Shown: piece after piece, positions 14,592-22,672 of the stretch
Position numbering within the stretch: the first letter of the stretch is position 1
Layout of the letters: each line of letters opens with the position of its first letter
Source: DATLYH01 sp035575035
GTDB lineage: Bacteria > Planctomycetota > Planctomycetia > Gemmatales > Gemmataceae
Assembly (NCBI GenBank): GCA_035575035.1
Contig: DATLYH010000120.1
Span: 1-30,737 of the forward strand
Length of the DNA stretch: 30,737 nt
Reading direction: 5' to 3'
The notes under the pieces: generated by a model
The model's input: the letters and a program-made list of their open reading frames with translations, nothing else
Told to the model about the DNA's origin: nothing
Database searches by the model: none
Made by a program: the position numbers and the translations under genes

Positions 14592-16357
14592 GTGCTACTC
14601 CCCTCCAGCGTCGAAGTGTCCCCTTCGGGCAGTCCCAGCTCACGCGCTTTGAGCAGCCGGCGCATGATCATGCCGGCCCGGTTCTTCGGCAGGCTGGGAA
14701 GGAAGTTGATCTCCTTCGGGGCCACGACGGCGCCGAGTCGCTTGCAGGCGTGGGCCAGCAGTTCGCGGCGAAGGTCCTCACTTGGCTCATGGCCGGCCTT
14801 GAGCGAAACGAACGCCTTGACTACCTCCAGGGCCACCGGGTCAGGCTTGCCGATGACCCCCGCCTCGGCCACCGCCGGGTGCTCCATCAGCACGCTCTCC
14901 ACCTCGAAGGGGCCGATCAGGTGGCCGGAGCTCTTGATCATGTCGTCCTTGCGACCGACAAACCAGAAGTAGCCGTCCGCGTCCCGGCGCGCCAGGTCGC
15001 CGGTCAGATACCAGCCGTCCGCGAAGCAGGTGAGGTAGCGCCCCGGCTCGCCCCAGAAGCCGCGAAACATGGACGGCCAGCCCCGTCGCAGCGCCAGCTC
15101 CCCCTGGACACCAGGCTGCTCAATCACCTCCACGCCGCCGTCTTCCTTCTTGTTCACGATGGCCGCCTCGATCCCGGGCAGCGGCTTGCCCATCGAGCCG
15201 GGCCGGATGTCCAGGGCGGCGTAGTTGGCGATCATGATTCCGCCCGTCTCCGTCTGCCACCAGTTGTCGTGGAACGGCAGGCCGAGCGCCTCCTGGCCCC
15301 AGACCACCGCCTCCGGGGTGAGCGGCTCGCCGACGCTGGCGAGGAAGCGCAGCGAGCGCAGGTCGTACTTGCGAGCCAACTCCGCCCCGGCCTTCATCAG
15401 CATGCGGATGGCCGTGGGGGCCGTGTACCAGACGGTGACCTTCTGCGCCTGCAGGATGGCGTACCAGCGCTCGGCGTCGAAGTCGCCCTCGTCGATGATG
15501 CTGGTCACGCCGTTGGTCAACGGGGCGATGATGCCGTAGGAGGTACCGGTCACCCAGCCCGGGTCGGCGGTACACCAGAAGATGTCGTCCGGGTGCAGGT
15601 CGAGGGCGAGCTTGCCGGTGGCGTGATGGGCCACAACGGCCTCGTGGACGTGGACCGCCCCCTTGGGCGTGCCGGTCGTCCCACTGGTGAAGTGTAAGAG
15701 GGCGAAGTCTTCGGGGTTGGTCGGCTCGATTGTGAAACGGTCGCTGGCTTCCTGCATGAGCTGGCGATAGTCCCTGGTGCCGGGCACGTGGGTCGGCCGG
15801 CCGTCCTCCCCGATCAGGAGGACGTGCCGTAAGAACGGCAACTCGGCACGGCTCGCGGCCACCTTGCGCTGGTAAAGCGCCTCCGTGGTGACCAGCACCT
15901 GGGCCTGGCCGATCGCCAGCCGGGCTCGCACGGGCTCGGGGCTGAAGGCGGAGAAGAGCGGGCAGAAGATGCTACGGTTCTTCAGGGTGCCTAGAGCGGT
16001 GACGTACAACTCAGGGATGCGCCCAGTCAGGACGAAGACCCGGTCCGTCTTCCTCACGCCCAGCCGCACCAGGACGTTGGCGAAACGGTTGCTGAGGTCC
16101 CGGAGCTGGGCGTAGGTGAAGTCCTGGGTGACGCCAGCCTTGCTGATCCAGCGGATGGCGACGTGGTCGCCGCGCGGTCCGGCGGCGTGGCGGTCCACGG
16201 CCTCGTGGGCGATGTTCAGCCCTTTCCCGTCGGGCAGTCCATCCAGGTCACGCCGCGCCCGGTCCCAGGAGAAGGTGGCCCGGAACTGGTCGTAGGCGGG
16301 CAGGTTGGGCGTGACCTTGAAGTCGCGGGGTGTTTTGACAATCGGCTCCACAGGCAT
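14588..16357 (-). CDS. acsA: Acetyl-CoA synthetase-like AMP-forming acyl-CoA ligase with Lys-to-Met at the catalytic lysine
   Basis: The 589-aa ANL-superfamily enzyme has all adenylation motifs: LLHFTSGTTGTPKGAVH (P-loop), DNWWQTETGG with the Trp that restricts the acyl pocket to short chains, and YLTGDLARRDADGYFWFVGRKDDMIKSSGHLIGPFEVES. These point to acetate or another short acid as substrate. The C-terminal motif is LPKNRAGMIMRRLLKA, where the family has LPKxRSGKIMRR. The lysine needed for adenylation, which is also the lysine acetylated for control, is Met563 (ATG, 14669-14671). It differs from an AAG lysine codon by one base. Thioester formation may persist without adenylation, as seen for lysine mutants in this family. 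The gene leads the overlapping acs-nnrS-pdhA relic unit; GAGGGATG precedes the ATG at 16357. Confidence 0.93.
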   Translation of the reverse strand: MPVEPIVKTPRDFKVTPNLPAYDQFRATFSWDRARRDLDGLPDGKGLNIAHEAVDRHAAGPRGDHVAIRWISKAGVTQDFTYAQLRDLSNRFANVLVRLGVRKTDRVFVLTGRIPELYVTALGTLKNRSIFCPLFSAFSPEPVRARLAIGQAQVLVTTEALYQRKVAASRAELPFLRHVLLIGEDGRPTHVPGTRDYRQLMQEASDRFTIEPTNPEDFALLHFTSGTTGTPKGAVHVHEAVVAHHATGKLALDLHPDDIFWCTADPGWVTGTSYGIIAPLTNGVTSIIDEGDFDAERWYAILQAQKVTVWYTAPTAIRMLMKAGAELARKYDLRSLRFLASVGEPLTPEAVVWGQEALGLPFHDNWWQTETGGIMIANYAALDIRPGSMGKPLPGIEAAIVNKKEDGGVEVIEQPGVQGELALRRGWPSMFRGFWGEPGRYLTCFADGWYLTGDLARRDADGYFWFVGRKDDMIKSSGHLIGPFEVESVLMEHPAVAEAGVIGKPDPVALEVVKAFVSLKAGHEPSEDLRRELLAHACKRLGAVVAPKEINFLPSLPKNRAGMIMRRLLKARELGLPEGDTSTLEGSST

Positions 16358-16412
16358 CGAAACATCCCTCGTTGAGGAAGGAGGATGAACCCACAGGGGT
16401 CCCCCCCTTGGT

Positions 16413-16883
16413 TCACCCTTCGGCCTTGGCGGGAGCGGGGACTCGAACGGTCACGACCGGGCACGGCGCGTGCCGCGTCACCTCGGCGGCCACGCTGCCC
16501 ATCATGAGCTGATACATGCGGGACCTGCCGTGGCTGCCCATGACGATCAGATCGCTAGCGGTTTCCTCGGCCGTGCGGGCAATCACGCCGGCCACGTCCC
16601 CTTCCTTCAGCAAGACCTCCACCCGGGCGTAAGGCGCTTCGCCACGCAGCCTCTCCAGCCTCGCCTTCACTTCCTGGCGGTAGGTCTCCAGGTCCTCCAC
16701 CGTGTGGGCCTCCTTGAAGGCGGGCACGAGGGGATCGCGGCCGATCGGGACCGGCCGCGGCACCACGTGCAGAAGGATGACACGCGCCGCCTGGTCCCGG
16801 GCCAGCGCGCAGGCCATCTCCAGGGCGTAGCCGGAGGCCTGGGAGAAGTCCGTCGGGTGCAGAATGGTTTTCAGATGGATCAT
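16413..16883 (-). CDS. Universal stress protein, single UspA domain, ATP-binding type
   Basis: The 156-aa protein begins MIHLKTILHPTDFSQASGYA, the usual USP strand 1. It carries the nucleotide motif G-x2-G-x9-G-S as GSHGRSRMYQLMMGS, followed by VAAEVTRHAPCPVVTVR. This predicts ATP binding and a cytoplasmic homodimer. GAGAGGACACC precedes ATG 16883. It lies 25 bp after PEP synthase and 55 bp before the acs-like gene on the same strand, so it should be cotranscribed with both. It resembles the USP at 20065 (ILHPTDFS.., same motif), so the two are probably paralogs. No odd features. Confidence 0.95.
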   Translation of the reverse strand: MIHLKTILHPTDFSQASGYALEMACALARDQAARVILLHVVPRPVPIGRDPLVPAFKEAHTVEDLETYRQEVKARLERLRGEAPYARVEVLLKEGDVAGVIARTAEETASDLIVMGSHGRSRMYQLMMGSVAAEVTRHAPCPVVTVRVPAPAKAEG

Positions 16884-16908
16884 GGTGTCCTCTCAGATGG
16901 AACCATTC

Positions 16909-19356
16909 CTACGCCACCGCGGGCTGCGGCGGGGCGGAGGAGCGTTCCGACTCGCGCTCCGCTTTCCCGATGTCTTCGGCAGTCCGCAACACGGTGTCCG
17001 GGTTGAGCGAGATGCTGTCGATGCCGCAGCGGACCAGGAAGCGGGCGAACTCCGGGTAGTCGCTGGGCGCCTGGCCGCAAATGCCGATCTTACGGCCGCA
17101 GGCCTTGGCCCGCCGGATGACGTCCTCGATCAGGCGCGTCACGGCCGGGTTCCGCTCGTCGAACAGGTGGGCGACGATCTCCGAGTCGCGGTCCAGACCC
17201 AGCGTCAACTGGGTCAGGTCGTTGGAGCCGATCGAGAAGCCATCGAAGACCTCGGCAAACTGCTCCGTCAGGATCACGTTGGCCGGGATCTCGCACATGA
17301 CGTACACCTCCAGCCCGTTCTCGCCGCGCCGCAGGCCGGCCTCTTCCATCACCTGAAGCACTTTCCTTCCTTCTTCCACGGTGCGGCAGAAGGGAACCAT
17401 CAGCTTCACGTTGGTCAGCCCCATCTCGGCGCGGACTTTCTTCATCGCCCGGCACTCCAGGAGGAACCCCTCGCGGTAGCGCTCGTCGTAGTAGCGCGAC
17501 GCCCCGCGGAAGCCGATCATCGGGTTCTCTTCCTTCGGCTCGAACGGTTCCCCGCCCAGCAGGCGGGCGTACTCGTTGGTCTTGAAGTCGGACAGCCGGA
17601 CGATCACCTCCTTGGGGTAGAAGGCGGCGGCGATCTGTCCGACCCCCTCGGCCAGCCGGTCCACAAAGTAGTCGGACTTGTTCGGGTAATGCCGGGTCAG
17701 GTGGACGATCTTCTCCCTGGCTGGCCCTTCGGGAAGAGAGTCGAAGCGAGTCAGGGCCAACGGGTGGACCTGGATGGCGCTGGAGATGATGAACTCGATC
17801 CGGGCCAGGCCGACGCCGTCGTTGGGCAGGAAGGCCAGCCGGAATGCCTGCTCCGGGTCGCCGATGTTGACCAGGACGCGCGTCCGCGGTCGCTCCAGGC
17901 TGCTCAGGTCGATCGTCTTCCGGGTGAAGGCGAGCTTGCCGTCGTACACCAGCCCAACTTCGCCCTGGGCGCAGGAAACCGTCACCTCCTGGCCTGTCCG
18001 CAGCACGGCTGTGGCCTTCTCCGTGCCGACCACGCAGGGCACACCGATCTCGCGGCTGACGATGGCGGCGTGACAGGTGCGGCCGCCGCGGTTCGTGACG
18101 ATGGCGGCGGCCATCTTCATGGTCGGCTCCCAATCGGGGTCGGTCATGTCGGCCACCAGCACCTCGCCCGGTTGGAACCCCTTCAGCTCCTCCACGTTCT
18201 TGACGACCCGGACCGGACCGGCCCCGATCTTCTGGCCGACGCTGCGGCCGCGAAGCAGTACCGGCCCGGACCCCTGGAGTTCGTACACCTCCAGCGTGGT
18301 CGCCTTTCGGGCTGAGGCGTGGACGGTTTCCGGGCGGGCCTGCAAGACGAACAGCTCCCCGGTCAGGCCGTCCCGGGCCCACTCGACGTCCATCGGCATG
18401 GGCCGCCCCGCCTTCGCCGAGTAGTGATCCTCGATCAGGCAGCCCCACCAGGCCAGTGTCAGGACGTCGTCGTCGGACAGACTGAACCGGTCGCGGTCCT
18501 CCTCCGGCACGGGGACGACGCGCGTGCTGCGGCCGCCGCGGGTGGCGTAGACCAGCTTCTCCTGCTTGGCCCCCAGCGCCCGTCGGAGGATCGGCCGGTA
18601 GCCCTGCTTGAGCGTCGGCTTGAAGACCAGGAACTCGTCGGGATCGACCCGTCCCTTGACCACGCTTTCGCCCAGCCCGTAGGAGCTGTTGATCAGCACC
18701 ACGTCGGGGAAGCCGCTCTCGGTGTCGAGCGTGAAGAGCACCCCCGCCGCACCGAGGTCGGAGCGGACCATTTTCTGGACGCCGACCGACAACGCCACGG
18801 CGAAATGATCGAAGCCCCGGTCCACGCGGTAGGAGATGGCCCGGTCGGTGAACAGCGAGGCAAAGCACGCCCGGACAGCTTCGAGCAGGGCCCGCTCACC
18901 GCGGATGTTGAGGAACGACTCTTGCTGACCGGCGAAGCTAGCCGTGGGCAGGTCCTCGGCGGTGGCACTGGAGCGCACGGCAGTGTCGGTCTCCGGGCCG
19001 TACTCGCGGCACAATTCGGCGTAGGCCTCGATGATCTCTTGCTGCAAGTCTTCGGGAAGCGGCGTGGCGAGGACCGCCTCCCGCGCGCGCCGGCCCGTCT
19101 CCGCCAGGTCCGTCAGGTTGCGCGTATCGAGGTCCGCCAGGATCTCGCGGAGGTGGTCGGCCAATCCGCCCAGCTCGCCGGCGCGCAGAAAGTACCAGTA
19201 CGCTTCCGCCGTGACGGCAAAGCCATTGGGGACACGGATGCCTTTCGGTGTCAGCTCGCGGTACATCTCCCCGAGCGAGGCGTTCTTGCCCCCGACGAGT
19301 CCGACGTCGGCGATGCCCACGTCTCGAAACCAGCGAATGAACCGGGGAGTCGTCAT
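16909..19356 (-). CDS. ppsA: Phosphoenolpyruvate synthase (pyruvate, water dikinase)
   Basis: This enzyme makes PEP from pyruvate and ATP, giving AMP and phosphate. The 815-aa length fits the family (about 790-820). Domains in order: an N-terminal ATP-grasp pyruvate-kinase-like nucleotide domain (GLVGGKNASLGEMYRELTPKG to AVRSSATAEDLPTASFAGQQ), a swivelling domain with the phosphohistidine loop GGRTCHAAIVSREIG (His429), and a C-terminal TIM barrel (GLARIEFIISS, GSNDLTQLTLGLDRDS, GICGQAPSDYPEFA with catalytic Cys760). The start at 19356 (MTTPRFIRWFRDVGIADVGL) is chosen because homology begins there and GGGGAC precedes it; the frame is open to 19542. It leads the minus-strand carbon/stress run. 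With the FBP aldolase/phosphatase it covers the first and a late step of gluconeogenesis. PpsA is also a recurrent member of dormancy gene sets. Confidence 0.97.
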   Translation of the reverse strand: MTTPRFIRWFRDVGIADVGLVGGKNASLGEMYRELTPKGIRVPNGFAVTAEAYWYFLRAGELGGLADHLREILADLDTRNLTDLAETGRRAREAVLATPLPEDLQQEIIEAYAELCREYGPETDTAVRSSATAEDLPTASFAGQQESFLNIRGERALLEAVRACFASLFTDRAISYRVDRGFDHFAVALSVGVQKMVRSDLGAAGVLFTLDTESGFPDVVLINSSYGLGESVVKGRVDPDEFLVFKPTLKQGYRPILRRALGAKQEKLVYATRGGRSTRVVPVPEEDRDRFSLSDDDVLTLAWWGCLIEDHYSAKAGRPMPMDVEWARDGLTGELFVLQARPETVHASARKATTLEVYELQGSGPVLLRGRSVGQKIGAGPVRVVKNVEELKGFQPGEVLVADMTDPDWEPTMKMAAAIVTNRGGRTCHAAIVSREIGVPCVVGTEKATAVLRTGQEVTVSCAQGEVGLVYDGKLAFTRKTIDLSSLERPRTRVLVNIGDPEQAFRLAFLPNDGVGLARIEFIISSAIQVHPLALTRFDSLPEGPAREKIVHLTRHYPNKSDYFVDRLAEGVGQIAAAFYPKEVIVRLSDFKTNEYARLLGGEPFEPKEENPMIGFRGASRYYDERYREGFLLECRAMKKVRAEMGLTNVKLMVPFCRTVEEGRKVLQVMEEAGLRRGENGLEVYVMCEIPANVILTEQFAEVFDGFSIGSNDLTQLTLGLDRDSEIVAHLFDERNPAVTRLIEDVIRRAKACGRKIGICGQAPSDYPEFARFLVRCGIDSISLNPDTVLRTAEDIGKAERESERSSAPPQPAVA

Positions 19357-20064
19357 GGCCTGTCCCCTATTTGTAACAAGGCGGTCTAGTGCCTGGCGTA
19401 GTCGCAAGTGCAGTGCCAGAAGCGGTCGATGCCACTGAATCGGCGCCAAAGGGGCATGACGGCTCCGAAAAGCCGACTCGCGGGCGGGCGAACGGCCCCA
19501 GATGCGGAGGCTCGCTGTGCAGAATGGCACAGGGCGTGACAAATGGATACAGACGGACTACCTATCAGGTGGAAGGTCGGCACGATAGCCAGGCATGCTG
19601 CCAACAAGTTCCAGGCCCGCATCGAAGAGAAAATGCGGCGAATGACCCGTCACGAACCTGCTGCCGTCTCCACTGATCGCGTGCGGCATTGAAGAACATG
19701 CACCCACGCTCGCCCATCCGGTTCATTGTTGGTGTGTCCCGAAACGCACGCAATGTGCCGATTCGCACACTGTCCCTTTCGTGCACGGCAGCCGTTGATC
19801 GACCTTTCCATGCCCCAGGAGACGTTGGCAGCAACCAAGCGCTAGGGAATCCCCGTGTTTTCTGCGGTTTTCCGCTCCTGCGTGTCCACCTCGTTTCTCC
19901 GGCACGGACGTTGCTTGAATGGAAGCGCCCTCCAACCGGCAGAGAGGGGGCGACCTATGGGGAGAGACACCCTGCGCGGGTGTTCCCGGCGCGACTCCGC
20001 GCAGGGCCCTGGAGTACCCGCCGTGACCAGGAGGGGCCCTCACGCCGAAACACAGGAGTATGCC
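19357..20064. other. Long divergent intergenic region between ppsA and the plus-strand stress cluster
   Basis: About 700 bp with no convincing protein gene on either strand. It must hold the promoters for both large divergent units. A perfect 6-bp hairpin, ACACCC-TGCGC-GGGTGT, is at 19967-19983, roughly 80 bases before the USP start. Its half-site symmetry could also be an operator. I see no tRNA, terminator with T run or repeat here. The length suggests complex regulation or a decayed gene. Confidence 0.4.
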
Positions 20065-20559
20065 ATGCTACCCATCCGGACCATTCTCCACCCGACCGAC
20101 TTCTCGGAATACTCGGGCTACGCTTTTCGGCTGGCCTGCGCGCTGGCCCGGGACTACGGCGCCCGGCTCATGGTGCTGCACGTCGCGGCGCCGCCGGTGG
20201 TTGTTTACGGCGAAGGAGTGCTGCCGCCGGCGCCCGAGGACTACCAGGAGCGGTTGCGGGGGCAACTCCAGCAAGTGGTTTCCCCGGACCCCAAGGTCCC
20301 GGTAGAACACCGCCTGGTCGAGGGGGACGCTGTCACGGAGATCCTGCGGCTGGCCGAGGAAACCAAGTGTGACCTGATCGTCATGGGAACCCACGGGCGG
20401 ACCGGGCTGGGTCGGCTCTTGATGGGCAGCGTGGCCGAGCAGGTCGTGCGCAAGGCCCCCTGTCCCGTGCTGACGGTGAAGACTCCGCAGCGCCAGCCGT
20501 CGCCTGGCGAAGAAGCCCCCCCGGCCACGGCGGAGACGGCAGTGTCGGAGGAGAGGTAA
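20065..20559 (+). CDS. Universal stress protein, single UspA domain, ATP-binding type
   Basis: The 164-aa protein starts MLPIRTILHPTDFSEYSGYA. It has the ATP motif GTHGRTGLGRLLMGS (G-x2-G-x9-G-S) followed by VAEQVVRKAPCPVLTVK, then a short Pro/Ala/Glu-rich tail (about 25 residues) that is probably disordered. ATG 20065 is picked over longer in-frame starts because ACAGGAG lies 7 bases upstream and USP homology starts there. It is the first gene of the plus-strand cluster, 4 bp before the BON-like gene. It shares its opening HPTDFS segment with the USP at 16413. Confidence 0.95.
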   Translation: MLPIRTILHPTDFSEYSGYAFRLACALARDYGARLMVLHVAAPPVVVYGEGVLPPAPEDYQERLRGQLQQVVSPDPKVPVEHRLVEGDAVTEILRLAEETKCDLIVMGTHGRTGLGRLLMGSVAEQVVRKAPCPVLTVKTPQRQPSPGEEAPPATAETAVSEER

Positions 20560-20563
20560 GGGC

Positions 20564-20842
20564 GTGCGTGGGGACCGAGAGCAGTTCCCGAGGTGCGGCA
20601 TGAAGGGTCAGGTTCCCGATCAGGGCTTCGATCTGACCACCGGTGAAGGGGTAGCGGAGTTGGAGATCCATGTCCAGTGCCGGCTGGGCGGACAGCTCCG
20701 TGACTTCCGTGTGGTGGTTACCGAGGGGGGCGTGATCCTGCGCGGGCAGGCCCACACATATTACACGAAGCAGCTGGCCCAGCACGTGGTCATGGAGGCG
20801 ATCAGGCTCCCGATCGTGGCCAACGAGATTGAGGTGGTCTGA
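20564..20842 (+). CDS. BON-like domain small protein
   Basis: The 92-aa protein has a single BON-like alpha/beta domain: LRDFRVVVTEGGVILRGQA, then HTYYTKQLAQHVVMEAIR and VANEIEVV. BON domains occur in osmotic-shock protein OsmY and bind lipids or other ligands. No signal peptide is visible, so unlike OsmY it appears cytoplasmic. The GTG start at 20564 follows GGAGAGG with good spacing; an ATG at 20600 (MKGQVPDQGFDLTTGEG) is an alternative and closer to the homologous part. The spacing of 4 bp from the USP gene makes an operon very likely. Confidence 0.78.
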   Translation: MRGDREQFPRCGMKGQVPDQGFDLTTGEGVAELEIHVQCRLGGQLRDFRVVVTEGGVILRGQAHTYYTKQLAQHVVMEAIRLPIVANEIEVV

Positions 20843-20913
20843 GCTGGAGGGCAAGGCCAGGCGCGTTTCCGTGAAGGACGGAGATACGCTGCGCCGGCCA
20901 CGTGAGATACATC

Positions 20914-21546
20914 ATGGACCCAACTCACTCACCCGTTCACGCCCTGACGGCAAAGGACGTGATGAACCGTCCTCCGGTCGTGATCCCGCGGCAAATGTTG
21001 GTGCGGGAGGCGGCTCGCGTTCTCCGCCAGGCCAAAATCAACGGGGCGCCGGTGGTGGATGAGCAGGGGCGGTGCGTCGGGATGCTGTTCCCGACCGACA
21101 TCCACCGCTGGATCGAGATGGGCTGCCCCGAGACGGTTATCGGTCCAGTTCTCAGCTGTCCCTATCAGGTCCGAGGGCGCCTACTCACCGGTGAGGAAGC
21201 GGTGATTTGCACGTTGGCCGACGGCAGTTGCCCCTTCCAGGCGGTGCAGCCTACCACGGGCGGCCGACACACAGAGCTCTGCATGCGGTCGAGGACCGAA
21301 GACTCGCCCTTCGGCACGGTACCCCGTTACATGACGACCGATGGCGTCACCGTGAGGCCTCAGACGCCTTTGCCTGATCTGATCCGGAAAATGATCAACG
21401 CCCGTATCGACTGCCTGGTGGTGACCGAGGAACAGGAACGGCCAGTTGGTACCGTGTCCGCGACAGACATCCTGGCCGTGATCACGGACGTGGGTGAGTT
21501 CAGCGGGGGGGACTCAAGCGATCACGCGAACGAGCTGCGGAAGTGA
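20914..21546 (+). CDS. CBS-domain protein with four-cysteine insert (paralog 2)
   Basis: The 210-aa protein is a paralog of the one at 9085. CBS1 (about 10-68) has ALTAKDVMNRPPVVIPRQM and NGAPVVDEQGRCVGMLFPTDI. CBS2 (about 138-195) has RYMTTDGVTVRPQTPLPDLI and VGTVSATDILAVI. The insert carries Cys82, Cys99, Cys106 and Cys123 with the same C-x16-C-x6-C-x16-C spacing as paralog 1, and shares Q, GxE and CxLxxGxCPxQ. Cys54 in CBS1 is also shared. Nucleotide sensing is known for CBS pairs; redox or metal sensing by the insert is inference. I take ATG 20914; a GTG at 20902 is also possible and neither has a clear ribosome binding site. It follows the BON-like gene by 71 bp. Confidence 0.92.
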   Translation: MDPTHSPVHALTAKDVMNRPPVVIPRQMLVREAARVLRQAKINGAPVVDEQGRCVGMLFPTDIHRWIEMGCPETVIGPVLSCPYQVRGRLLTGEEAVICTLADGSCPFQAVQPTTGGRHTELCMRSRTEDSPFGTVPRYMTTDGVTVRPQTPLPDLIRKMINARIDCLVVTEEQERPVGTVSATDILAVITDVGEFSGGDSSDHANELRK

Positions 21547-21600
21547 TCAACGCCATTCGCTTGATCCCTTGCCACTACCAACGCCCGTGGAGGGTGACGG

Positions 21601-21771
21601 ATGGGCACGACGAACCAGCATCGTTCCGAAGGTCCGGCAGATGCCGGGGTCTTCTGGTTTGACGAGGAGATGGCGGAGTTGTCGCTGCTGCTACGGGGCT
21701 GCTGGCAACGGTGCTCCTCGGGTGACCGAAAGGAGGAGGACGATGAGCCAAACCGGTCTGAAGCCGTTTGA
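21601..21771 (+). CDS. Small hypothetical protein overlapping the DUF2267 gene
   Basis: This 56-aa ORF starts at ATG 21601 after GGAGGGTGACGG, a good ribosome binding site. It contains VFWFDEEMAELSLLLRGCWQ, which reads like a real helical protein segment, then a charged tail. It overlaps the start of the DUF2267 gene by 29 bp in another frame, so the tail may be a read-through of a shortened gene. I do not recognise a family. It could be a truncated DNA-binding-type or other small stress protein. Coding status is uncertain, but the spacing and ribosome binding site support translation. Confidence 0.45.
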   Translation: MGTTNQHRSEGPADAGVFWFDEEMAELSLLLRGCWQRCSSGDRKEEDDEPNRSEAV

Positions 21772-22168
21772 CAGTACCATCCAGACGACCAACATCTGGC
21801 TCAACGACATCCTGGAGCGGCTGGGATGGCGGGAGAGCCACCGTGCCTACCACGCGCTGCGGGCCGTCTTGCACGCCCTGCGCGACCGACTGAGCGTGGA
21901 GCAGGCCGCCGCCCTGGCCGCCCAGCTGCCCATGCTGGTGCGTGGCTTTTATTACGAGGGCTGGCACCCTCATGGCAAGCCCGTCAAAGAGCGTCACAAG
22001 GAGGAATTCCTCGCCCACATCGCGGACGCCTTCCGGGACGACCCGGACGTCGATCCCGAGCAAGTCACACGGGCGGTCTTCCAGGTCCTGGCGAAGCACG
22101 TGACCGCAGGGGAGATTGAAAACGTCAAGCAAAGCCTGCCGACGGAACTCCGCTCGTTGTGGCCTTGA
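21743..22168 (+). CDS. DUF2267 family protein
   Basis: The 141-aa protein matches DUF2267: FDSTIQTTNIWLNDILERLG then WRESHRAYHALRAVLHALRD, RLSVEQAAALAAQLPMLVRG, FYYEGWHP, and the C-terminal VFQVLAKHVTAGEIENVKQS then LPTELRSLWP. The function is unknown; the family is all-helical, often found beside USPs, CBS and Hsp20 genes in stress islands. A strong AGGAGGA at 21731-21737 fixes the ATG at 21743. It is followed after 37 bp by the hemerythrin gene. Probably cytoplasmic. Confidence 0.92.
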   Translation: MSQTGLKPFDSTIQTTNIWLNDILERLGWRESHRAYHALRAVLHALRDRLSVEQAAALAAQLPMLVRGFYYEGWHPHGKPVKERHKEEFLAHIADAFRDDPDVDPEQVTRAVFQVLAKHVTAGEIENVKQSLPTELRSLWP

Positions 22169-22205
22169 GGTTCAGCTAATCGGGAATGCACCCACTGGAT
22201 GTGTT

Positions 22206-22640
22206 ATGGCGAACAACAAAGCCTCTGTTGCCGAGTCCCTTGAACGAGCCCACGCGGCACTCCTGGAAGACCTGCGCAAGCTGGAGGAAGCGGCGTATCC
22301 CGCCTCCGGGGAGGTGCTGGCCGAGCTGCGTCGCCGGCTGGAGGCGACGCACGGGCACATCACGGAACACTTTCGTTTCGAGGAACAGAACGGCTACCTG
22401 GACGCCGTCAGGAAGCGGGAGCCGCGCCTGGAACGGGCGATCGAGCAACTCGCCCAGGAGCACCGCGCGCTGGAGCAATCCCTGAAGGCACTCATCAGAG
22501 AGGCCGCGGCGGTGAGCCGCTTGGGTGCGGCGTTTCGGGAAAAAGTCCGGAGGTGGGTCGAGCACGTCCGGCAACATGAGGCCCGCGAGAACGACCTCGT
22601 CTTCGATGCCTTCAACCTCGACATCAGCGCCGAGGATTAG
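22206..22640 (+). CDS. Hemerythrin-like (HHE domain) protein
   Basis: The 144-aa protein is a four-helix HHE protein. Candidate di-iron ligands are visible as ERAHAALLEDL (first His), THGHITEHFRFEEQNGY (His and Glu), QEHRALEQSL (His) and WVEHVRQHEARENDLVFDAF (His, His, Glu). Hemerythrins bind O2 or NO or sense oxygen. I start at ATG 22206 (MANNKASVAESLERAH), because residues before it look random, although no strong ribosome binding site precedes it. It lies between DUF2267 and PRPP synthetase in the same direction. With the NnrS protein it hints at low-oxygen or nitrosative conditions. Confidence 0.88.
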   Translation: MANNKASVAESLERAHAALLEDLRKLEEAAYPASGEVLAELRRRLEATHGHITEHFRFEEQNGYLDAVRKREPRLERAIEQLAQEHRALEQSLKALIREAAAVSRLGAAFREKVRRWVEHVRQHEARENDLVFDAFNLDISAED

Positions 22641-22672
22641 GCCGTGCGGCTGGGCGATGAAGGGAGGAAACG

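Noticed and set aside
14267..15697. 476-aa open frame antisense to the Acs-like gene
   Set aside because: Shadow of a well supported gene on the minus strand.
16864..18868. Long open frames on both strands overlapping ppsA (483 aa plus, 592 aa minus)
   Set aside because: The PEP synthase frame has full-length homology and catalytic His/Cys; the others have no motifs.
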